From the NCBI RefSeq assembly GCF_000327505.1, contig NC_019942.1, positions 1,054,001 to 1,118,000 on the forward strand: a stretch of 64,000 nucleotides of DNA, in the 5' to 3' direction. The notes under the pieces were generated by a model. It did not search any database and was not told the DNA's origin. It saw only the letters and a list, made by a program, of their open reading frames with translations. Each line of letters begins with the position of its first letter. The stretch's first letter is position 1. Source of the stretch: Aciduliprofundum sp. MAR08-339. Lineage in GTDB: Archaea > Thermoplasmatota > Thermoplasmata > Thermoplasmatales > Aciduliprofundaceae. Both the position numbers and the translations under genes were made by a program. Shown piece after piece: positions 1-10,201 of the stretch.

Positions 1-2
1 CG

Positions 3-1547
3 GTAAATCTTAAGGATTGGGACTATCTCGAAAAATTGGGATTTCCTGGAGAGTATCCCTTCACCAGGGGCGTTTATCCCACAATGTACCGTGGTCGGCT
101 GTGGACAATGAGGCAATATGCGGGTTTCGGAACCGCGGAGGAGACAAACAAAAGGTACAAGTTTCTGCTGGAGCAGGGACAAACGGGACTCAGTGTGGCA
201 TTTGATCTCCCCACTCAAGTGGGATACGATTCCGATGATCCCATGGCTTTGGGGGAAGTGGGCAAGGTGGGTGTTGCCATAGATACCATTGAGGATATGC
301 GAATCCTGTTTGATGGGATACCGCTGGACAAAATAAGCACATCAATGACCATAAATTCCACGGCGGCAATACTTTTAAGCATGTATCAAATTGTTGGGGA
401 GGAAAACGGCATCTCTCCCGGTATATTGAGGGGAACAATTCAGAATGATATACTTAAGGAATACATAGCCAGAGGCACATATATATTTCCACCTCAACCA
501 TCAATGCGCATGGTGGCGGATACCATTGTATACTGTGCTGAAAAAATACCAAAGTGGAATCCCATAAGCATCTCAGGGTATCACATTCGCGAGGCTGGAA
601 GCACTGCGGTTCAGGAGGTGGCATTCACAATAGGTGATGGTATCGAGTATGTTCGATGGATTACCCGTAGAGGTGTGGATGTTGATAAGTTTGCTCCCCG
701 CCTTTCCTTCTTCTTTGCAGCGCACAATAATTTCTTTGAAGAGATTGCCAAGTTCAGAGCCGCCAGAAGGATATGGGCAAAGGTTATGCGTGAAAGGTTT
801 GGCGCGAAAAATCCCAAGTCAATGATGATGCGTTTTCACACCCAAACCGGAGGTTCCACCCTTACTGCCCAGCAGCCCTTTAACAACATAGTTCGTGTGG
901 CAATTCAGGCACTTGCTGCTGTTCTCGGAGGGACTCAGAGTTTACATACAAATTCCTATGATGAGGCACTAGCACTACCAACCCGCAAATCTGTGGAAAT
1001 TGCCTTGCGTACGCAGCAGATTATAGCGTATGAAAGTGGCGTGGTGGATACCATCGATCCAATGGGCGGTTCCTACTATGTTGAATGGCTTACGGATACG
1101 ATTGAGGAGGAAGTGTGGAAATATCTGGATAGGATTGAAGAAATGGGTGGAATGACCAGAGCCATAGAGGTCGGATATGTGCAGAAGGAGATAGCAGATT
1201 CAGCCTACCGGATGCAGATGGATATTGAAAATGGAGACCGTATTGTAGTGGGTGTTAATAGATTTGTAGATGAAAAAGAGGAGGTGAGTATCGAGATAAT
1301 GAGGGTTTGTGAAGAAATGTGTATGAGGCAAATAGAGCGACTTCGTAGGTTTAGGGTGAACAGGGATAGCAGTAGGGTAGAAAGGGCTTTAAATGAACTA
1401 AGCAGGATTGCGGAGATGGAAGAATCCAACGAAACCAATATTGTGCCATATATTTATCAATGTGTGAAGAGCAATGCCACCCTTGGTGAGATTGTATCCG
1501 CACTCAAGGAAGTGTACGGAGAGTACCGTGCTCCAACGGTGATATGA
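3..1547 (+). CDS. Methylmalonyl-CoA mutase, catalytic subunit (5' partial)
   Basis: The open frame enters from the left edge, so the N-terminus is missing; 514 codons are visible, roughly the whole substrate-binding barrel. It carries the family block [12 protein letters not shown], the segment [12 protein letters not shown]-like ([13 protein letters not shown]) and a C-terminus ending soon after the barrel with no cobalamin-binding domain. Archaeal mutases usually have that B12 domain as a separate subunit, which is not in this window. It interconverts succinyl-CoA and R-methylmalonyl-CoA. The downstream genes encode a sodium-pumping methylmalonyl-CoA decarboxylase, so the mutase probably feeds that enzyme in propionate-type fermentation. 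The identity is clear; which direction the flux runs is inference. Confidence 0.95.
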   Translation, partial: VNLKDWDYLEKLGFPGEYPFTRGVYPTMYRGRLWTMRQYAGFGTAEETNKRYKFLLEQGQTGLSVAFDLPTQVGYDSDDPMALGEVGKVGVAIDTIEDMRILFDGIPLDKISTSMTINSTAAILLSMYQIVGEENGISPGILRGTIQNDILKEYIARGTYIFPPQPSMRMVADTIVYCAEKIPKWNPISISGYHIREAGSTAVQEVAFTIGDGIEYVRWITRRGVDVDKFAPRLSFFFAAHNNFFEEIAKFRAARRIWAKVMRERFGAKNPKSMMMRFHTQTGGSTLTAQQPFNNIVRVAIQALAAVLGGTQSLHTNSYDEALALPTRKSVEIALRTQQIIAYESGVVDTIDPMGGSYYVEWLTDTIEEEVWKYLDRIEEMGGMTRAIEVGYVQKEIADSAYRMQMDIENGDRIVVGVNRFVDEKEEVSIEIMRVCEEMCMRQIERLRRFRVNRDSSRVERALNELSRIAEMEESNETNIVPYIYQCVKSNATLGEIVSALKEVYGEYRAPTVI

Positions 1548-1624
1548 TGCGCAAGTATAATATACTTGGAGCATTTACTATCGTCGAAACTCGTTAAACC
1601 GATTGACGGAAGTGAGGGATTATT

Positions 1625-3151
1625 ATGCTAGAAGAAAAAAGAAAAAAAGCCATGCAGGGTGGCGGAGAAGAGCGCATAAGAAAACAGCATGAAAAGGGTA
1701 AACTCACGGCCAGAGAGAGAATAGAGAAACTCCTTGATCCCGGAACATTTGTTGAGATAGGAATGTTTGCCCAGTCTCGTGCCACTGATTTTGGAATGGA
1801 CAAAAAGAGGGTACTGGGAGACGGAGTTGTCACAGGCTATGGTACCATAAATGGAAAACTTGTATTTGTGTACGCTCAGGATTTCACAGTTCTCGGTGGC
1901 TCCTTGGGAGAGATGCATGCTCAGAAAATAACCACGATCATGGATCTGGCGTTGAAAAACGGAGCACCGATAATTGGCATAAACGATTCAGGGGGAGCAA
2001 GGATTCAGGAGGGTGTCGATTCTCTTAAGGGATATGGAGAGATATTCTTCAGGAACACCATGGCCAGTGGAGTTGTGCCGCAGATTGCGGTGATAATGGG
2101 TCCAAGTGCAGGTGGTGCGGTATACTCACCGGCGATAATGGATTTTGTAATAATGGTGGACAAGACGGCTCACATGTTCATAACTGGACCTCAGGTAATA
2201 AAGGCTGTCACTGGGGAAGATGTTGATTTCGAGACCCTTGGTGGTGCTCTTGTGCACAATCAGAAGAGTGGAAACGCTCATCTTTTTGCCAGAAACGAAG
2301 ATGAGGCCCTTAACATGGTGAAGATTCTCCTCAGTTATCTGCCTTCAAATAACATGGAAGACCCTCCAGAGGTGGATGTTGGTGATCCTCCAGACAGGAT
2401 CGAGTACTCTCTGGACAGGATCATACCTGAGGATCCAAAGAGGTCCTACGATGTGAAGGATGTTATAGATCTCATTGTGGATCGGGGTACATTCTTTGAA
2501 ATACATCCCTTCTTTGCGGAGAACATTGTTGTGGGATTTGCCAGGATGGCGGGCAAGACAGTTGGAATAGTTGCAAATCAACCGAAGGTGTTTGCAGGGG
2601 TTCTTGATATAAATGCAAGTGATAAGGCGGCGAGGTTCATAAGATTCTGTGACGCATTCAACATACCAATCATTACCCTTGTTGATGTGCCCGGATACAT
2701 GCCCGGTGTGGAGCAGGAGCATGGCGGTATAATCAGGCATGGTGCTAAATTGCTTTACGCGTACAGTGAGGCAACTGTGCCCAAAATAACAGTGATAATG
2801 CGGAAGGCATATGGAGGAGCCTACATAGGTATGGGCTCAAAGCATCTTCGCACGGATGTGGTTTATGCGTGGCCCACCGCCGAGATTGCGGTTATGGGTC
2901 CTGAGGGTGCGGTGAACATAGTGTTCAGAAGGGAGATAAACAGTGCGGAGAACCCAGATAAAAAAAGGCAAGAGCTCATAAAAGAGTACAGGGATAAATT
3001 TGCCAACCCCTATGTGGCCGCATCCCGCTTGTACGTGGACGATGTAATATACCCCCATGAGACCAGACCGAGGATTATTCAGGCGCTCAGAATGCTGGAG
3101 AACAAGATGGAAGATAGACCCTCAAAGAAGCACGGGAACATACCTCTGTAG
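1625..3151 (+). CDS. mmdA: Methylmalonyl-CoA decarboxylase alpha subunit (carboxyltransferase)
   Basis: This 508-residue protein has the acyl-CoA carboxyltransferase fold: N-terminal half with [15 protein letters not shown] and [13 protein letters not shown]-terminal half with [19 protein letters not shown] and the RKAYGGAYI motif. Length is normal for MmdA/PccB (about 510). The same family includes propionyl-CoA carboxylase beta chains, but the OadG-like, biotin-carrier and OadB-like genes immediately downstream identify it as the alpha subunit of a sodium-translocating decarboxylase. It moves the carboxyl group from methylmalonyl-CoA to biotin. The start follows GAGGGATT; the 77-nt gap after the mutase suggests co-transcription. 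Its stop lies 5 nt before the next start. Confidence 0.93.
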   Translation: MLEEKRKKAMQGGGEERIRKQHEKGKLTARERIEKLLDPGTFVEIGMFAQSRATDFGMDKKRVLGDGVVTGYGTINGKLVFVYAQDFTVLGGSLGEMHAQKITTIMDLALKNGAPIIGINDSGGARIQEGVDSLKGYGEIFFRNTMASGVVPQIAVIMGPSAGGAVYSPAIMDFVIMVDKTAHMFITGPQVIKAVTGEDVDFETLGGALVHNQKSGNAHLFARNEDEALNMVKILLSYLPSNNMEDPPEVDVGDPPDRIEYSLDRIIPEDPKRSYDVKDVIDLIVDRGTFFEIHPFFAENIVVGFARMAGKTVGIVANQPKVFAGVLDINASDKAARFIRFCDAFNIPIITLVDVPGYMPGVEQEHGGIIRHGAKLLYAYSEATVPKITVIMRKAYGGAYIGMGSKHLRTDVVYAWPTAEIAVMGPEGAVNIVFRREINSAENPDKKRQELIKEYRDKFANPYVAASRLYVDDVIYPHETRPRIIQALRMLENKMEDRPSKKHGNIPL

Positions 3152-3156
3152 GTGAT

Positions 3157-3924
3157 GTGTTGAGGGCCATTATCTGTATATCTCTCATTATTATTCTGAC
3201 CTTTGCCTACGCCTCTGGAGAGAGCGTGAACACAGACTGGAATGTCAGTTACAGGGCGGATCATTTTAGGGTTTCATCACAGGGAGGATGGATCAGTATA
3301 ACCTTGGAAAACGGGTTTGCTTCCCTTACAACGATACTTTCAAACATAACCACACATCCCGAAGAGGGCGCCAGGGTAAGTGTAAACGTTCAAATTCATA
3401 TCTCCCCCTCCACGCTAATGTCCGGGATGAAAATAATCATAGGAAACGATACTGTGTTCAAAAGTGTGCTGACAGACGGGAATAAAACTGTAGAGTTTTA
3501 TCTTCTTAAAAGTTACAATGCTACCGAACGCTTTGCAGTGATTTTCTATGACTTTGGTGGCTCAATGGATGTGAAAATGAGCCCAATTCATGTTGAAAAA
3601 TCCAAAAACGGCCTGAACGAGGGGATCCTTCTCTCCGGAATCGGCATGGGTGTGGTATTCTCCGTTCTGGGAATTCTTGCAGTGGTGATGTACTCATTTG
3701 CAAGATTCATGGGTGATGAGGAAAAGAATAATAAGGATGAAAAGCCTTCAAAGAAGATTGATACGAGTTCAAGGAGTGTGGAAGAAATGGATGAAGAGGT
3801 AATAGCTGCTATAACAGGTGCCATAAGCCTGTATCTGGGTGGCAGAAGGTTCAGGATAATAAGTGTTAAACCATCTCCCTGGAAATATTATGGGAGAATG
3901 GCGGGAATGAGGCGATTGAGATGA
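3157..3924 (+). CDS. mmdD: OadG/MmdD-like subunit with an added secreted domain
   Basis: The 255-residue protein starts at GTG behind AGGTGAT. It has an N-terminal signal peptide (about residues 3-20), an extracytoplasmic beta-rich domain of about 130 residues, one membrane helix (about 157-183, GILLSGIGMGVVFSVLGIL) and a cytoplasmic tail with MDEEVIAAITGAISLYLGG. The helix plus a tail of the EEVIAAI...YLG type is the usual signature of OadG/MmdD subunits, which tie the carboxyltransferase to the membrane subunit. Ordinary OadG proteins are about 80-110 residues, so the secreted domain is an addition. It overlaps the next gene by 4 nt (ATGA), consistent with a fixed subunit ratio. Assignment rests on the tail and on gene order. 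Confidence 0.75.
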   Translation: MLRAIICISLIIILTFAYASGESVNTDWNVSYRADHFRVSSQGGWISITLENGFASLTTILSNITTHPEEGARVSVNVQIHISPSTLMSGMKIIIGNDTVFKSVLTDGNKTVEFYLLKSYNATERFAVIFYDFGGSMDVKMSPIHVEKSKNGLNEGILLSGIGMGVVFSVLGILAVVMYSFARFMGDEEKNNKDEKPSKKIDTSSRSVEEMDEEVIAAITGAISLYLGGRRFRIISVKPSPWKYYGRMAGMRRLR

Positions 3925-4301
3925 AGAGGAAGTTTAAGGTTGTTGTTAACGGTAGAGAGTACACCGTTGAAGTGGAGGAGCTGGGTGAACCTTCAACGTC
4001 CAATGTGCAACCCGTGTCCATCACACCTGCAAGTGTTCCGGTAAATACCTCCCCCAAATCAAAGGAGAATGTTTCTACTGAAACGGTTGAGGGTGCGGTG
4101 ACTGCTCCGATGCCAGGTAAGATACTGGATATCAGAGTCAAGGTTGGAGATCCTGTGAAAAAAGGAGAGGTGCTTCTGATCCTGGAGGCAATGAAAATGG
4201 AGAATGAGATAGTATCGCCCAAGAACGGTAAGGTAAGAGAGATTATGGTTAATGTGGGAGATACCGTGGATAGGGGTGCACCCTTGATAGTTATAGAGTG
4301 A
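3921..4301 (+). CDS. mmdC: Biotin carboxyl carrier protein (decarboxylase gamma subunit)
   Basis: This 126-residue protein has a short basic N-terminal segment, a Pro/Ser/Thr-rich linker (about residues 24-56) and a C-terminal biotinyl domain (57-126) with the canonical EAMKMEN motif; the biotinylated lysine is K91. [10 protein letters not shown] begins the lipoyl/biotin fold. It shuttles the carboxyl group from the alpha subunit to the membrane beta subunit. It overlaps the OadG-like gene by 4 nt, and the beta-subunit gene begins 7 nt after its stop. Biotinylation needs a BirA-type ligase, which is not in the window. Confidence 0.95.
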   Translation: MKRKFKVVVNGREYTVEVEELGEPSTSNVQPVSITPASVPVNTSPKSKENVSTETVEGAVTAPMPGKILDIRVKVGDPVKKGEVLLILEAMKMENEIVSPKNGKVREIMVNVGDTVDRGAPLIVIE

Positions 4302-4308
4302 GGTCAAC

Positions 4309-5418
4309 ATGTTCGGAGTGCTGGGGGAACTTCTTGGTTTCCTCTCTCTAAACTGGAAGGAAGCTGTTATGATCATAGTCGGATTGCTCTTCATTACCTT
4401 GGGAATAAAGTATAAAATGGAGCCATTGCTTCTTATCCCCATAGGCTTCAGTGCGGTAATAGTTAACCTGCCTCTGAGTGGACTGACTGAGGCGCCTCAT
4501 GGATTCCTCTACCTTGTTTACAAGTATTTGATAAGTACAGAGGCCATTCCGCTCCTCATATTTTTAGGTATAGGTGCAATGACTGATTTCGAGCCTCTGC
4601 TTGCCAACCCAAAGACCTTTCTTCTTGGGGCAGCAGCTCAGATTGGAATTTACTGTGCCATGCTTGCTGCCCTTATTTTCGGATTTAATATAAATCAGGC
4701 AGCGGCCATAGGTATAATTGGAGGGGCGGATGGGCCCACCACAATCTACACGGCTACAAAACTTGCTCCAGATATTCTGGGTGCCGTTGCGGTGGCTGCC
4801 TATTCGTACATGTCCATGGTTCCGCTCATTCAGCCGCCTGTAATAAGGGCTCTCACCACTAAAAAGGAAAGAAGTGTCGTTATGAAGCCTCTGAGAAGGG
4901 TTGGAAAGAGAGAAAAAATTCTTTTTCCTATAGTTACAACAATTGTTGTTGGGCTGTTAGTTCCAACTGCCCTGCCTTTGATCGGAATGCTCATGTTTGG
5001 AAATCTTCTGAGAGAGTGCGGAGTCACTGAGAGATTGTCAAAAACTGTACAAAATGAGTTAATAAACATTGCCACCATATTTTTGGGACTAGGTGTGGGT
5101 TATATGATGACGGCCAGTAGATTTTTAACCATACAAACTGTTGAGATTCTTCTACTTGGTGTGTTTGCATTTGCAACAGCAACTGCCGGCGGGGTGTTGC
5201 TGGGTAAACTCTTCTACATACTCTCCCACGGTAAGATAAACCCCATAATTGGAGCGGCCGGAGTGAGCGCGGTGCCCATGAGCGCACGCGTGGTTCAGAG
5301 ATTGGGTTCAAGGGAGAATCCTGGCAATTTTCTGCTCATGCATGCCATGGGTCCAAATGTGGCGGGTGTTATTGGATCTGCCATAGCGGCTGGGGTGTTC
5401 ATTGCTTATCTGCTTTGA
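4309..5418 (+). CDS. mmdB: Sodium-translocating decarboxylase beta subunit (OadB/MmdB family)
   Basis: The 369-residue integral membrane protein has around nine or more hydrophobic helices and the hallmark segment [11 protein letters not shown] near residue 140, containing the aspartate that in OadB-type pumps is linked to Na+ binding. A second conserved region is [15 protein letters not shown] near residue 315 and the ending [15 protein letters not shown]. It decarboxylates carboxybiotin and exports Na+. It closes the mutase/decarboxylase operon. Its last 20 nt overlap the convergent downstream gene. GAGGTC lies just before the ATG. Confidence 0.95.
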   Translation: MFGVLGELLGFLSLNWKEAVMIIVGLLFITLGIKYKMEPLLLIPIGFSAVIVNLPLSGLTEAPHGFLYLVYKYLISTEAIPLLIFLGIGAMTDFEPLLANPKTFLLGAAAQIGIYCAMLAALIFGFNINQAAAIGIIGGADGPTTIYTATKLAPDILGAVAVAAYSYMSMVPLIQPPVIRALTTKKERSVVMKPLRRVGKREKILFPIVTTIVVGLLVPTALPLIGMLMFGNLLRECGVTERLSKTVQNELINIATIFLGLGVGYMMTASRFLTIQTVEILLLGVFAFATATAGGVLLGKLFYILSHGKINPIIGAAGVSAVPMSARVVQRLGSRENPGNFLLMHAMGPNVAGVIGSAIAAGVFIAYLL

Positions 5419-5779
5419 GTCTCATCTCCCTCTCCCTAAGAATTCTTAAAACCAGATCTTTCAGTTTTTCTGGATTTTCAAGTTTGAATTTCTCCCTGTA
5501 CGGGCAATCCTCATCCCTCATTATATTGTCCATCTCTGGATCGTAGATGAAAGGATAAAACCTGCAACCCTCCGGTCTTTGCTCGTATATCATACACAGT
5601 CCCCGCTCATCTAGAAACACGCATTTTCCGTTCTTGTTTTTGAGGTAAAAGAATCCGTCCTCCTCATAGTAGAAATCTTTGTATCCCAGCGCTTTTATTC
5701 TTTTTACATCCTCCTCCGTGAGCATCATCTCCGTATTGTGGCAGCATGCGGAGCATCTGTATTTAATGCAGGGTAGCAT
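5399..5779 (-). CDS. YkgJ-type cysteine cluster protein
   Basis: This 126-residue protein has the Cys pattern of the YkgJ/UPF0153 zinc-or-iron-binding family: [10 protein letters not shown] at residues 4-13, GKCVF and GLCMIY at about 50-65, GCRFYP and EDCPYR further on. Family members are thought to bind metal or Fe-S; no reaction is established. The C-terminus is charged and helical. It is a lone gene on the minus strand, convergent with the decarboxylase beta subunit and overlapping it by 20 nt. Confidence 0.75.
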   Translation of the reverse strand: MLPCIKYRCSACCHNTEMMLTEEDVKRIKALGYKDFYYEEDGFFYLKNKNGKCVFLDERGLCMIYEQRPEGCRFYPFIYDPEMDNIMRDEDCPYREKFKLENPEKLKDLVLRILREREMRLKADKQ

Positions 5780-5851
5780 TGATAATGGATATAACTTGAA
5801 AACTTAATCTTTTTTACGTGAAATTTTTAATCTTTAACATAATATCCCGTT

Positions 5852-6475
5852 ATGAAGCTCTTGGCACTGGCTGATATTCACGGCTCTTGGAACGCACTCT
5901 ACATGATTGATGAACTTTCCCAGGAATATGAATTCGACGCGGTGCTGATTGCCGGGGATATAACCAATTTCGGTCCTGCTGATTTTGCCCTTGAATTTTT
6001 GAATCATATTGAGAGGCCTGTGCTCGCGGTTCCTGGTAACTGCGATCCACCAGATGTGCTCGATGCCATAGAAAAAAGCAGAGCTGAAAATTTGCATGAT
6101 AGAGCCGTTGTGCTTGGGAATCAAAAATTCATCGGGCTCGGTGGCACAAATGGAAGGGGCTTCACCATGGGCATAACATTCTCTGAGGATTATGCCTACA
6201 GTGTTTTCAGGAATTGCAGAGGGTGTGTATTTTTAACTCACCAGCCGCCCTTGGGCATACTTGACGATGTTGGGGGCAGACACATAGGAAGCAGGGGTAT
6301 AAGAGATGCCGTTTTTGAGGCAAAGCCCAAGCTGGTTGTATCGGGGCATGTGCACGAGGCCAGAGGTTATAGATTCATAAAGGATATCCTCTTTGTCAAT
6401 CCAGGACCTGCCAAGGACGGATACGCTGCTATTATCAATTTGCAGGGCATGAATGTTGAAATGATAGAAAAATAG
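5852..6475 (+). CDS. Calcineurin-like metallophosphoesterase
   Basis: The 207-residue protein shows the metallophosphoesterase metal ligands: DIHG (D8, H10), GD (D36), GNCD (N63, D65), THQPP and GHVH near residue 164. The Cys in GNCD replaces the usual His of GNHD, known in several family members but expected to change the active site. The length matches the small single-domain YfcE/MJ0936-like phosphodiesterases. The substrate cannot be told from sequence. A TATA-like stretch (TTTTTAATC, about 5823-5831) roughly 25 nt upstream suggests leaderless transcription. Confidence 0.85.
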   Translation: MKLLALADIHGSWNALYMIDELSQEYEFDAVLIAGDITNFGPADFALEFLNHIERPVLAVPGNCDPPDVLDAIEKSRAENLHDRAVVLGNQKFIGLGGTNGRGFTMGITFSEDYAYSVFRNCRGCVFLTHQPPLGILDDVGGRHIGSRGIRDAVFEAKPKLVVSGHVHEARGYRFIKDILFVNPGPAKDGYAAIINLQGMNVEMIEK

Positions 6476-6525
6476 GCAAAAATTTAATATTTAATGAGGA
6501 TAATATCCATCAAGGAGGTATGACT

Positions 6526-7167
6526 ATGGCTGAGGATGAAGATTTGGGCACCCTTAACCTGTGGGAGCAGGTTCAGAACTACTTAGCAAAGATTCAGAAG
6601 AGAGAGAAGGAAGTTAATGAACGCGCCCGCCAGCTGGATGAACGGGAGAAAAAACTCAAGGAGAGGGAAGAAAGGATTGCGGATCTTGAAAAGAAGGTTC
6701 AGGAGAAGGAGAAGTTGCTTGACAGGAAGAGCTCAGAGCTGGAAAATTATGCAAAGAAACTGGAAGAGGAGAAAAGCAAATACCAGCAGATGATAAAAGA
6801 ACTTCAAAAGAGGGTTGCTGCTGTAACCTCTGCGGAGAGCGCGTTGAAGGAGTACGAAAAGACCCTGAAGACAACGAAGGATGAAATTGAGAAAAAACTT
6901 GGAGAGATATCGGCTTTGTACCGTGGCCTAACTGACCTCAGGGAAAAGATGATCCAAACCCTTGAATCCCTTGCCGGTGGTGAGGTTAAGGTTGAGGTTA
7001 AGGAAGCTCCTGGCACAAAGGAGGAGAAAAAGGAAGAATTTGAAGTTGTGATCGTGGATGGAGAGGAGTTTATCAAATGCCCACAGTGCGGAACCCTGAA
7101 TTCTAAGGATGCAATAATGTGCTATAACTGCGGTTATGTCTTCAAGCCTGAAGAGTTGGAAAAGTGA
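6526..7167 (+). CDS. Coiled-coil protein with C-terminal zinc ribbon
   Basis: About 213 residues. Residues 15-135 are an almost continuous Lys/Glu-rich coiled coil (REKEVNERARQLDEREKKL...), followed by a short linker and a C-terminal double CxxC zinc ribbon (CPQCG...CYNCG). The first ATG at 6520 touches the GGAGGT ribosome site with no spacing; the ATG at 6526 has a normal 6-nt spacing, so I use it. Coiled coil plus zinc ribbon suggests a scaffold or nucleic-acid/protein adaptor; the function is unknown. The gene ends by overlapping the convergent pantoate-pathway gene by 34 nt. Confidence 0.75.
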   Translation: MAEDEDLGTLNLWEQVQNYLAKIQKREKEVNERARQLDEREKKLKEREERIADLEKKVQEKEKLLDRKSSELENYAKKLEEEKSKYQQMIKELQKRVAAVTSAESALKEYEKTLKTTKDEIEKKLGEISALYRGLTDLREKMIQTLESLAGGEVKVEVKEAPGTKEEKKEEFEVVIVDGEEFIKCPQCGTLNSKDAIMCYNCGYVFKPEELEK

Positions 7168-7898
7168 TATGCCAACATCTCCAGCCTATTTTTTATGTGA
7201 TTTAAGCTCTGTGCGAGGATATCCCTATTATCGTATTCCTCGAGCACTCTACGTGCTCTCTCTTCGTTCATACCATCTGCAAATTTTATCATATTTTTGA
7301 TTGCCCTTGTGAGTTCGTCCACGATGGTGATATCTGCAGTTTGGGCAGTTCTGGATAGTGGATTCAGATCTATGGTGATGACGAATTTTCCCATGTCCTT
7401 AAGTGCCTTTGTACGATCTCCATCTTCAAGGGGCACAAGCACTACATCTGCTGAATATATACCCTCCCTTGTGCATAGTGCCCTTGCATGTTCAAGGTTC
7501 GGAATCCTTGCATCTGGTTCAGCCCCTAGAATACTTGCACCCAGTTTTTCAAACTCGTTCACGATTTTCCTTATTCTTTCCTCGGTGCGATAGAAAAGGT
7601 TTACCTCAATTTTTGTGTTTAAGGCTCTAGCAAATTGAATCACATCCGGAGCTGCCAGGGCTGTTACATTTCCATTCACAGAGATCACGGGGTTTTCTGC
7701 AAGGAACAATCTTGCCACTGCGGCCTCCTCTGCTCTCAATGCAAAATTCTCGCTTCTCTCACCGATGAGGTAATCGAAGGTTTCCCCCCTTCCGTGGGCT
7801 ATCAGACCTGCATGGGCAACTATCCCCTTTTTAAAACCTTCTATTATCCTTTCCCTCTTCATTAGGGATTCGTACCTCGGATGGCTTTTCGGTATCAT
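7134..7898 (-). CDS. 4-phosphopantoate-beta-alanine ligase (archaeal CoA pathway)
   Basis: The 254-residue protein begins IPKSHPRYESLMKRERI and has AHGRGETFDYLIGE, GNVTALAA and the closing region EYDNRDILAQSL, the pattern of archaeal phosphopantothenate synthetase (former DUF137). It joins 4-phosphopantoate and beta-alanine using ATP to give 4-phosphopantothenate, replacing the bacterial PanC/PanK order. Length is typical (about 250-260). It is on the minus strand directly after the DHH nuclease gene, 14 nt apart, so the two may be co-transcribed with uS15. Confidence 0.9.
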   Translation of the reverse strand: MIPKSHPRYESLMKRERIIEGFKKGIVAHAGLIAHGRGETFDYLIGERSENFALRAEEAAVARLFLAENPVISVNGNVTALAAPDVIQFARALNTKIEVNLFYRTEERIRKIVNEFEKLGASILGAEPDARIPNLEHARALCTREGIYSADVVLVPLEDGDRTKALKDMGKFVITIDLNPLSRTAQTADITIVDELTRAIKNMIKFADGMNEERARRVLEEYDNRDILAQSLNHIKNRLEMLAYHFSNSSGLKT

Positions 7899-7912
7899 AG
7901 ATCGCCAATGCT

Positions 7913-9187
7913 TCAGGAGGATAAACTTTTTTCTATCTCGGTGTTTAGTTCCTTGATAAAGTTCTCCTCTGTGCCCTTTGGAATGGTAGCCCCTGCAGCA
8001 ATGTCGTGGCCCCCGCCATTGCCACCAAATTTCTGGGAAAGTTTGCGCATCAAATCTCCCAGATGAACTTTTTTTACTATTTTCTGGGTGCCCCTTGCTG
8101 ATATGTGGACCATGTTGTCAGAGTATATCCCAAGCGTGACCTTTCTATCGTCAAGTATGTAAAGGGAACCTATGGTTGCCAGAGAGGATGCGAGATAACT
8201 GTTGTTTACGAAGAAGTACTGGAGATGGGACAACTCAAATAGGTTATCCAGCATAGAATATATCCCTTCAATAACCCTGCTCTTGTATTCCTTTCTGAGA
8301 ACTTCCATTTTTTCTTTTGCGCTTTCATCACCCAGTACGTAGCTAAGGGCAATGCTCTGATTATCGGTACGGGCTGAAGAATCGATGAGCTCTGTGAGGT
8401 ACCTTATGCTTGTTCCATCCACGCCCACATCCATATCAATTATTTTTCTCCCAATTGTTGAAACCTTGCTGTGCTTCAGTAGATTCATTGTAAGTGCAGA
8501 GACCAATTTTGTTCTCTCCCTCTCTGATAGTTCTTCAAAATCTTTCGTTGGAGGTATTTTTATTTTTCTCAGGAATTCTTCGATGGCCTCTTGGTTTCCA
8601 GATAGCCCGAAAAAGAAGGGCTCTGTGGAGTAAAGAATGGAATCAACCACGTTTCCGTGGAGTACCACAACATCTTCCACCCTCAGGCCCAGTTTTTCAA
8701 ATATTTCTCTGTTAATTCCAGTGAACCCTCCCAGATGCTGTTTATCGCCAAACACCCCTGCAAGGAAGAATTTTGCCATACTTGGATCATCCGCAAGCAT
8801 GTATGATAGTGTGCTGGCGCAGGCGTCATGGGAGCCGTTGTACCCGTCAAGATGCGGGTTCACGTGTATGATGTTTTCATTGTCTCCTGGTGGCTTGTGG
8901 TGGTCCAGCACAATCACATTTCCCTCAAGAGAATCAATAAGTCCAGAACCGAGATCCGTCATTATGACGTACTCTTCGTCCTGGATAATTTTCAAAATAG
9001 TGTCCTTTTCCACATTGCGAAAGAATGAGATGTGAAATCTCTTGCCTCTTTTTAAAAGGTATCTGGCCACAATCCCCCCTGAGCAAACACCATCAACGTC
9101 GTAGTGGGTGATAATCCTAAAATTATCACCCTCTTCAATGAGTTTTCGGGCTCTTTTTAACCTCTCTTGAATGACAGAGGACATCAC
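7913..9187 (-). CDS. DHH/DHHA1 phosphoesterase, archaeal RecJ-like nuclease
   Basis: The 424-residue protein has the DHH motifs: [12 protein letters not shown] (motif I, about residue 27), DLGSG (motif II), VLDHHKPPG (motif III, about 94), GSHDACAST (motif IV) and the DHHA1 glycine-rich motif [13 protein letters not shown] near 398. Archaeal relatives are RecJ-like single-strand exonucleases, some bound to GINS in the replisome. It overlaps the uS15 gene by 4 nt, the usual archaeal pairing. Whether this copy is the GINS-associated type or the other RecJ-like type is not decidable here. Confidence 0.9.
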   Translation of the reverse strand: MMSSVIQERLKRARKLIEEGDNFRIITHYDVDGVCSGGIVARYLLKRGKRFHISFFRNVEKDTILKIIQDEEYVIMTDLGSGLIDSLEGNVIVLDHHKPPGDNENIIHVNPHLDGYNGSHDACASTLSYMLADDPSMAKFFLAGVFGDKQHLGGFTGINREIFEKLGLRVEDVVVLHGNVVDSILYSTEPFFFGLSGNQEAIEEFLRKIKIPPTKDFEELSERERTKLVSALTMNLLKHSKVSTIGRKIIDMDVGVDGTSIRYLTELIDSSARTDNQSIALSYVLGDESAKEKMEVLRKEYKSRVIEGIYSMLDNLFELSHLQYFFVNNSYLASSLATIGSLYILDDRKVTLGIYSDNMVHISARGTQKIVKKVHLGDLMRKLSQKFGGNGGGHDIAAGATIPKGTEENFIKELNTEIEKSLSS

Positions 9188-9639
9188 TTCACCAGGAGCT
9201 CAGCCTCTTTCAGGCTGTATTTCCAGTCCTGTGGTAACTTCCCAACACGCTTGTAGTACTTCTCCAGGCGTCTTATCTTTGCCTCTACAAGTTGCAGGCC
9301 CCTCTTGTTTCCCAGATCTTTTGGATGTGATGCAAGATGGTTGTTTAACTTTACAGCCTTTCTCATAAGGGCCATTAAATCATCTGGAATTTGAGGGGCA
9401 AGCCCATTTTCCTGAAGTATTTTACCTATACTCATTCCGGTAACAAGTTTTACGTCGGGCACCCCGTATTCGTCCCTCAGAATGGTGCCAATCATGGCCT
9501 GGGAGTGCCCCTCTCTGCTCAGTTCTATAACCTTCTCTATGATCTCATCTTTGCTCATATCCACCCAATCGGGCTTCTCGGTTCTGAAAGGCCTTCTTGA
9601 TCCGGATCTTCCCTTCCTTCTAGCGTGAATCCTGCCCAT
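9184..9639 (-). CDS. rps15: Small ribosomal subunit protein uS15
   Basis: The 151-residue protein starts [10 protein letters not shown] and has the S15 core ([18 protein letters not shown] and [14 protein letters not shown]) with the archaeal/eukaryotic N-terminal extension. The frame can be extended to a GTG three codons earlier, but GGTGA sits correctly spaced before the ATG at 9639, which decides the start. It binds the 16S rRNA central domain. It is co-transcribed with the RecJ-like nuclease (4-nt overlap). Confidence 0.97.
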   Translation of the reverse strand: MGRIHARRKGRSGSRRPFRTEKPDWVDMSKDEIIEKVIELSREGHSQAMIGTILRDEYGVPDVKLVTGMSIGKILQENGLAPQIPDDLMALMRKAVKLNNHLASHPKDLGNKRGLQLVEAKIRRLEKYYKRVGKLPQDWKYSLKEAELLVK

Positions 9640-9697
9640 AAATTTCACCTTTGGGTGGCTAATATTATCAAATACTTAAAGATTTTCTTCTATGCAT

Positions 9698-10201
9698 TTA
9701 TTCTGGAATAACCACACCATCCACCGTTCTGGACTTTCCGAGAAGATGCAGGTACGCTGTATATGCTGCTATTATGGCATCCACTTCGTGCTTGTTCCTA
9801 GCACCATCAACTGAGAAATCTTTGAAGTAGGAGAGCATTTCCATCTTATTTCTTTTGTAAAATCCGAGAATCTTTGCGGTTGCCGTTGGAAACACCTCAA
9901 TCACCTTAAATCCCTTTTTTTCAAAATCTTCCTTTAATTTCAAGCCTCTTCTCGCAAGAAGTCTGATTGAGGGAATCTTGAGACTCATGGCCCCATATCT
10001 TTTCAGATATCTCTCTGCGTAACGATCTTTGAGGGTTAGAGGAGCATCTATTGCTATGACACTCGGGTTAATATGAACAATGAAGTTCAATATTTCAAAA
10101 TCATAAAAAAGTGTGAGGGTTTTAATTTTCGAACCATCCATTATGGCGATTCCCGTTGGATTTCTCTCCTTTGCAGCTAGATCTATTCCTATTATTCTCA
10201 C
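9698..10201 (-). CDS. DUF429-like predicted RNase H-fold nuclease
   Basis: The 167-residue protein starts MRIIGIDLAAKERNPTGIA, the first strand of an RNase H-like fold with the acidic residue D7, then VIAIDAPLTL (second acidic strand, about residue 50) and DGARNKHEVDAIIAAYTAYL near residue 131 with an acidic pair. This matches the COG2410/DUF429 family of predicted nucleases. No substrate is known. It overlaps the stop of the membrane protein gene upstream by 4 nt (ATGA), so the two form a transcription unit. Confidence 0.7.
   Translation of the reverse strand: MRIIGIDLAAKERNPTGIAIMDGSKIKTLTLFYDFEILNFIVHINPSVIAIDAPLTLKDRYAERYLKRYGAMSLKIPSIRLLARRGLKLKEDFEKKGFKVIEVFPTATAKILGFYKRNKMEMLSYFKDFSVDGARNKHEVDAIIAAYTAYLHLLGKSRTVDGVVIPE

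Noticed and set aside
1548-1624. Short frame between the mutase and mmdA
   Set aside because: A 17-codon frame from ATG 1547 has no ribosome site; the stretch is simply operon spacer.
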